NCBI RefSeq assembly: GCF_015207375.1
Contig: NZ_JADEWY010000052.1
Coordinates: 1 to 41,001 of the forward strand
Origin: Coleofasciculus sp. LEGE 07092
GTDB lineage: Bacteria > Cyanobacteriota > Cyanobacteriia > Cyanobacteriales > Coleofasciculaceae
DNA: 41,001 bases
Direction of reading: 5' to 3'
Shown here: one piece after another, positions 37,896 through 41,001 of the stretch
How the letters are laid out: the number at the start of each line of letters is the position of its first letter
Position numbering within the stretch: the stretch's first letter is position 1
The notes under the pieces: generated by a model
What the model was told of the DNA's origin: nothing
Databases searched by the model: none
The model's input: only the letters and a program-made list of their open reading frames with translations
Translations under genes and position numbers: made by a program

Positions 37896-39227
37896 ATGAA
37901 CGTAACGTCAAAACCAGCTCTGCACCAAGGCAAATACATCCTCGGCAATCGACTAGGTAGGGGTGTCTTCCATCTCACTTACCGAGCCACTCAGAGCGAG
38001 TCGGGTGAAACTGTCATCATCAAAACCCTTGGCGAATCTCTGCGCCAGCACCCGGATGTTGAGCAGTTCAAGCAGCAATTTCTAGACTTTGCCGAACGAG
38101 TGAGCCGATGCCAACACCCCAGTCTAGTTCGGGTACTGGACTGGTTTGAAGAGGGCGGATACCCCTATCTGGTAATGGAAGATATTCCGGGGCAGACTCT
38201 CGCTGAACTTATTCGAGCCAATGGATTGTCCCCAGCTAAAGCGATTCAGTATATCCGCCAAATTGGTAGCGCTCTGAACGTTTTGCACCAAGCGGGTTTA
38301 CTGCACCTAGATATCAAGCCTGAAACGATTATTCGGCGTCCAGAGAGCGATCGCTTAGTACTGTGTGAGTTTGGGATTACCTGTGAGTTTACACCAGGCG
38401 TGATGCAAACCCATGCCAATCTCCTTTCGGCAGGATATACCCCCATAGAACAGCATACATTGCAGGGTAAGCGCACCCCGGCAACAGACCTCTATGCTCT
38501 GGCAGCAACGTTCTACTGCTTACTGACAGGACGTCCACCCTTACCAGCACCCGTGCGAGAGGCGTTGCAATCCCACACAGACAACAATCTTTTTTCCTCA
38601 GACTGGCACAACTACCAGCATAAAATCAGTCCAGGGATTAAACGAGTACTGGAATCGGGTTTGGAACTAATCCCTCAAAAACGCCCCCAAACTTTAGCAC
38701 CTTGGCTGTCCCAGCTTCCAGGTTCAACAAAAGCCCTCACCCCAGGGCAAAACGTCACTAAACACCAGAAAAAACAGGAACCTTTATCTAGAGCCGAAAA
38801 ACAACCCTCTCAACAGCGTCTGCTCGACAATCGACCAACCCACCCTCAAGCTCCCATCCCCAGCCACAAATCCTCACTTCCAGGACAGCACGACAATATA
38901 TACATAGGAAGTCGCCCAGTTCGTACTTTCATACAACCCTCAGAAACAAAGCTCCAATCTTACAATCCGGCTTTTGCTCGTGTTGCAAAAGAGTTTCCTC
39001 AGCCAAGTAAACGCTCAAAAGCCACAACTGCTAAAACTAAAATCCTATTGCCCTTCCAAGCGCTGCTAATGACGGGAGCTGTCGCAGCATCTGCTGGAAT
39101 AGGCTTTGGCTTTGCCCTGCGGCTCAACCGACCGAATGATCCGGGATCGACAATCTTACACACCCAGCAAACCTTTCCCCCACGTAGCGATTGGCCCGTT
39201 TCAGAACCTCAACTCCAGCTTCAATAG
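37896..39227 (+). CDS. Ser/Thr kinase-like protein, probable pseudokinase
   Basis: A 443-residue protein with a Hanks-type kinase fold (about 14-270). The glycine loop (LGRGVFHLTY) and Lys K43 (VIIKTL) are present, and catalytic D139 is kept in HLDIKPETII. The Arg of HRD is Leu (L138), the metal-binding Asn is Thr (T144) and the DFG Asp is Glu (E158 in LCEFGI). Losing both metal ligands argues for weak or absent catalysis. About 280-395 is Pro/Gln/Ser-rich and disordered. A single membrane helix at about 395-418 (LLMTGAVAASAGIGFGFAL) leaves only a short tail outside. It is divergent from the haemagglutinin-CHAT gene. By comparison, the CHASE2 kinase in the same window keeps HRDIKPSN and DFG. 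Confidence 0.88.
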   Translation: MNVTSKPALHQGKYILGNRLGRGVFHLTYRATQSESGETVIIKTLGESLRQHPDVEQFKQQFLDFAERVSRCQHPSLVRVLDWFEEGGYPYLVMEDIPGQTLAELIRANGLSPAKAIQYIRQIGSALNVLHQAGLLHLDIKPETIIRRPESDRLVLCEFGITCEFTPGVMQTHANLLSAGYTPIEQHTLQGKRTPATDLYALAATFYCLLTGRPPLPAPVREALQSHTDNNLFSSDWHNYQHKISPGIKRVLESGLELIPQKRPQTLAPWLSQLPGSTKALTPGQNVTKHQKKQEPLSRAEKQPSQQRLLDNRPTHPQAPIPSHKSSLPGQHDNIYIGSRPVRTFIQPSETKLQSYNPAFARVAKEFPQPSKRSKATTAKTKILLPFQALLMTGAVAASAGIGFGFALRLNRPNDPGSTILHTQQTFPPRSDWPVSEPQLQLQ

Positions 39228-39914
39228 GGAGTAGGAAGTGGGGAAGATGGGGAAGTTACCCGGAACTCAGTTTCGGTCAAGGTTTTTCAAGAGTTTTACT
39301 TGCTCCCCAGCTCCCCAGGTCCCCAGCTCCCCTACTTCAACAAGTTCGCGGGATTCCCTGGCGAGGGAGACGTTCCACCGGAACGTCTTTACGACATTTG
39401 CCTCTGTCCAAAAACCACAAGGTACAAGGTAAAGATGGGTAGTATTTGGGATAATAGTGAGAGAATTTCTACATTCTCTAGCGAGTGTAACCTATCCCTT
39501 GGGTGTATCGCCCAGGGTAAGTAGACTCAGATCTGCCGCCAAGCTGCCAAGCTATACAGCCTGACTGCCTACATGGGTGTAGGACATTACTGTATTTGTG
39601 TTGTTGTCTTCACTTTCTGGTATTTTTGGTTCAAGACTTTTGCCAAGCTTTTTACCTCTGAATGTATTCATAAATGTTACTTTAGTTTGCTCCAAAAATA
39701 TAGCGATCGCCTATTTACTTAAATAATAACTTAGACGTTTAAATAGTTGTTTGTACTAGTTATTTGGTAAAATATCGAGAAATTCTGAGTTGTCAGCTCT
39801 AACCTGCTACCCTGAACTTGAAGTCTTCTGAATTGATTCACTCGTAAAGTGAAACGACTGAATTATAGGAGCAATTGCTGTGCAAGCAGGGAACTGCCAA
39901 ATCAAAGAACTACA
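39228..39914. other. Long intergenic region with repeats
   Basis: No gene is supported in this 687-base stretch. Short runs of GGGGAAGT-type (39239-39260) and CTCCCCAG-type (39302-39336) units are STRR-like, and a palindrome lies at 39368-39388. The AT-rich right half, with one HIP1 site (near 39704), probably holds the promoter of the transporter gene. Small open frames here have repeat-driven composition. Confidence 0.6.
39368..39388. repeat. Palindromic hairpin AGACGTTCC-ACC-GGAACGTCT
   Basis: A perfect nine-base stem around an ACC loop is followed by TTA. It could terminate the kinase-like gene, 141 bases upstream. It also closely resembles a GACGTTCC-centred palindrome that I recall as interspersed in many cyanobacterial genomes, which I think is the likelier identity. 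Confidence 0.7.
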
Positions 39915-41001
39915 ATGAAGTCTATATTTTCACCGTTCCAACAGTTCCTAATTACGTGGCTGCTGATTTTAGTAACGGGTTGGGTAACACTGAGTGCGCT
40001 GAGTTACGTGGGTGAACTCATCAGTATTCTGCTCACGGCAGCACTGATTGCCTTTTTGCTTAACTATGCCGTCGCTGCATTGCGACCGTTCTTGCCTCGG
40101 ACAATAGCCGCAATCCTTGTCTATTTAACGGCTGCCTTCGCGGTAGTATTTCTGGCATTGACCCTAGCACCGCCTGTACTCAACCAAGGGCGGCAGTTGA
40201 TAGTCAGGTTCCCGGAGTTGGTCGAACAAGGTCAACAGCAACTGACGAGCTTCCAAACTTGGAGCGTCGAACACAAGCTGCCCTTTGACGTGCGAATTTT
40301 GGGAAATCAACTGCTGGCAAGAGTCCAAGCCCAGGCAGAAGCGATCGCTTCAACGGGTTTAGGCTTAGTAGTGGGGACATTTAACTGGTTTTTAGACTTA
40401 ATTTTAGTGCTGGTAATTTCCTTTTATATGCTCATCGATGGCGAGCGGCTTTGGCAAGGTCTGACGAGTTTTTTCTCCCCCAGAATCCGAGAGGGTTTAA
40501 CCCAAGCCTTGCAACGCAATCTCCAGCGGTTTGTATCGGGTCAGCTATTGCTGGGTTTATTTATGGCAACAACTTTAACCCTTGCCTTTCGCCTGCTGCA
40601 AGTGCCGTTTTTCCTGCTATTTGCCGTCTTTATCGGCTTTATGGAGGTGATTCCCTTTGTCGGAGCAACCTTGGGAATTTTCACAGTGGTGACAGTTGTA
40701 GCATTTATAAATTGGTGGCTAGCAGTAGAAGTGTTGGTGGTGTCGGTAGCACTACAACAGGTAAAAGACAATTTGATTGCGCCCCGCATTATGGGCAAGT
40801 TGACAGGTTTATCTCCCGTCATTATCTTTGTATCCCTGCTATTGGGAGCCAGATTAGGGGGAATACTAGGCGTGATTTTGGCAATTCCCCTGACCGGTGT
40901 GGTGAAAAGTCTAGCGGAAATAGTATTCGATCCAACCCTACCCCCTCAGACAGGAGACTTTTTTCAAAATCCTCTGGATGGGGAAGTTGGGGAAGTTGGG
41001 G
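39915..41001 (+). CDS. AI-2E family transporter (PerM-type), 3' end outside window
   Basis: An open frame of 362 codons to the window edge, starting ATGAAGTCT at 39915. It encodes a polytopic membrane protein of the AI-2E/PerM family: an N-terminal pair of helices, a central soluble segment (about 95-145, EQGQQQLTSFQTW), and five or more C-terminal helices with the family motif KDNLIAPRIMGK. The family exports small molecules or ions; the autoinducer-2 substrate is proven for only a few members. The last visible codons run into a GGGGAAGTT repeat (GEVGEVG). With a usual family length near 350 residues, the gene is almost complete here. Confidence 0.9.
   Translation, partial: MKSIFSPFQQFLITWLLILVTGWVTLSALSYVGELISILLTAALIAFLLNYAVAALRPFLPRTIAAILVYLTAAFAVVFLALTLAPPVLNQGRQLIVRFPELVEQGQQQLTSFQTWSVEHKLPFDVRILGNQLLARVQAQAEAIASTGLGLVVGTFNWFLDLILVLVISFYMLIDGERLWQGLTSFFSPRIREGLTQALQRNLQRFVSGQLLLGLFMATTLTLAFRLLQVPFFLLFAVFIGFMEVIPFVGATLGIFTVVTVVAFINWWLAVEVLVVSVALQQVKDNLIAPRIMGKLTGLSPVIIFVSLLLGARLGGILGVILAIPLTGVVKSLAEIVFDPTLPPQTGDFFQNPLDGEVGEVG

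Noticed and set aside
1..41001. tRNA, rRNA or riboswitch genes
   Set aside because: No conserved arms or motifs could be recognised by eye in the intergenic gaps; a covariance-model scan would be decisive.

Overview
The window is chromosomal DNA from a cyanobacterium, probably a large-genome filamentous one; I cannot name the species. Support comes from a complete psbI (photosystem II), many HIP1 palindromes (GCGATCGC), short tandem heptamer/octamer repeats (STRR-like) between genes, CHASE2 and GAF/PAS signalling proteins, a haemagglutinin-CHAT exoprotein and a DUF3769 LptD-like protein. I see no rRNA, tRNA, CRISPR array, transposase or phage structural gene.

Layout. (1) 1-6 kb, plus strand: a response regulator-PAS-adenylate cyclase, an HNH endonuclease, a DHH phosphoesterase, a SixA-type phosphatase and citrate synthase. 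(2) 6-12 kb: a minus-strand LptD-like outer-membrane protein, psbI (38 codons, minus) and a plus-strand alpha-glucan phosphorylase ending at a strong hairpin. (3) 12-20.7 kb, minus strand: the accessory heart of the window. A 1748-residue polymorphic toxin is followed by an Imm26-like immunity gene, a double zinc-ribbon protein, an unrecognised 250-residue protein, a pentapeptide-repeat protein and an unrecognised helical protein. A 52-bp direct repeat lies near both ends of this cassette. (4) 21-28.4 kb, minus strand: a CHASE2-Ser/Thr kinase, a GAF-GAF-PAS adenylate cyclase of CyaB type, and recN. (5) 28.7-32.6 kb: an ABC1/UbiB kinase-like protein, an Ap4A phosphorylase-like protein and a small orphan. 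(6) 32.7-39.2 kb: a secreted haemagglutinin-CHAT protease fusion, divergent from a kinase-like protein whose two metal-ligand positions are changed. (7) From 39.9 kb: an AI-2E family transporter that runs off the window.

The most interesting element is the toxin. Its N-terminal leader and coiled-coil region resemble cargo of extracellular contractile injection systems (the DUF4157 'eCIS core' group), but I see no metalloprotease motif. A hydrophobic Gly/Ala segment, a seven-residue tandem-repeat linker and a PT-HINT autoprocessing domain follow, and the C-terminus is a GIY-YIG nuclease-like toxin. The inferred mode of action is loading into a contractile injector encoded elsewhere, release by HINT cleavage, and DNA damage in the target, with the adjacent immunity gene protecting the producer. 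The haemagglutinin-CHAT protein with its divergent pseudokinase-like neighbour is a second, less certain candidate system. Two class III adenylate cyclases of different subclasses show that cAMP signalling is well represented here.
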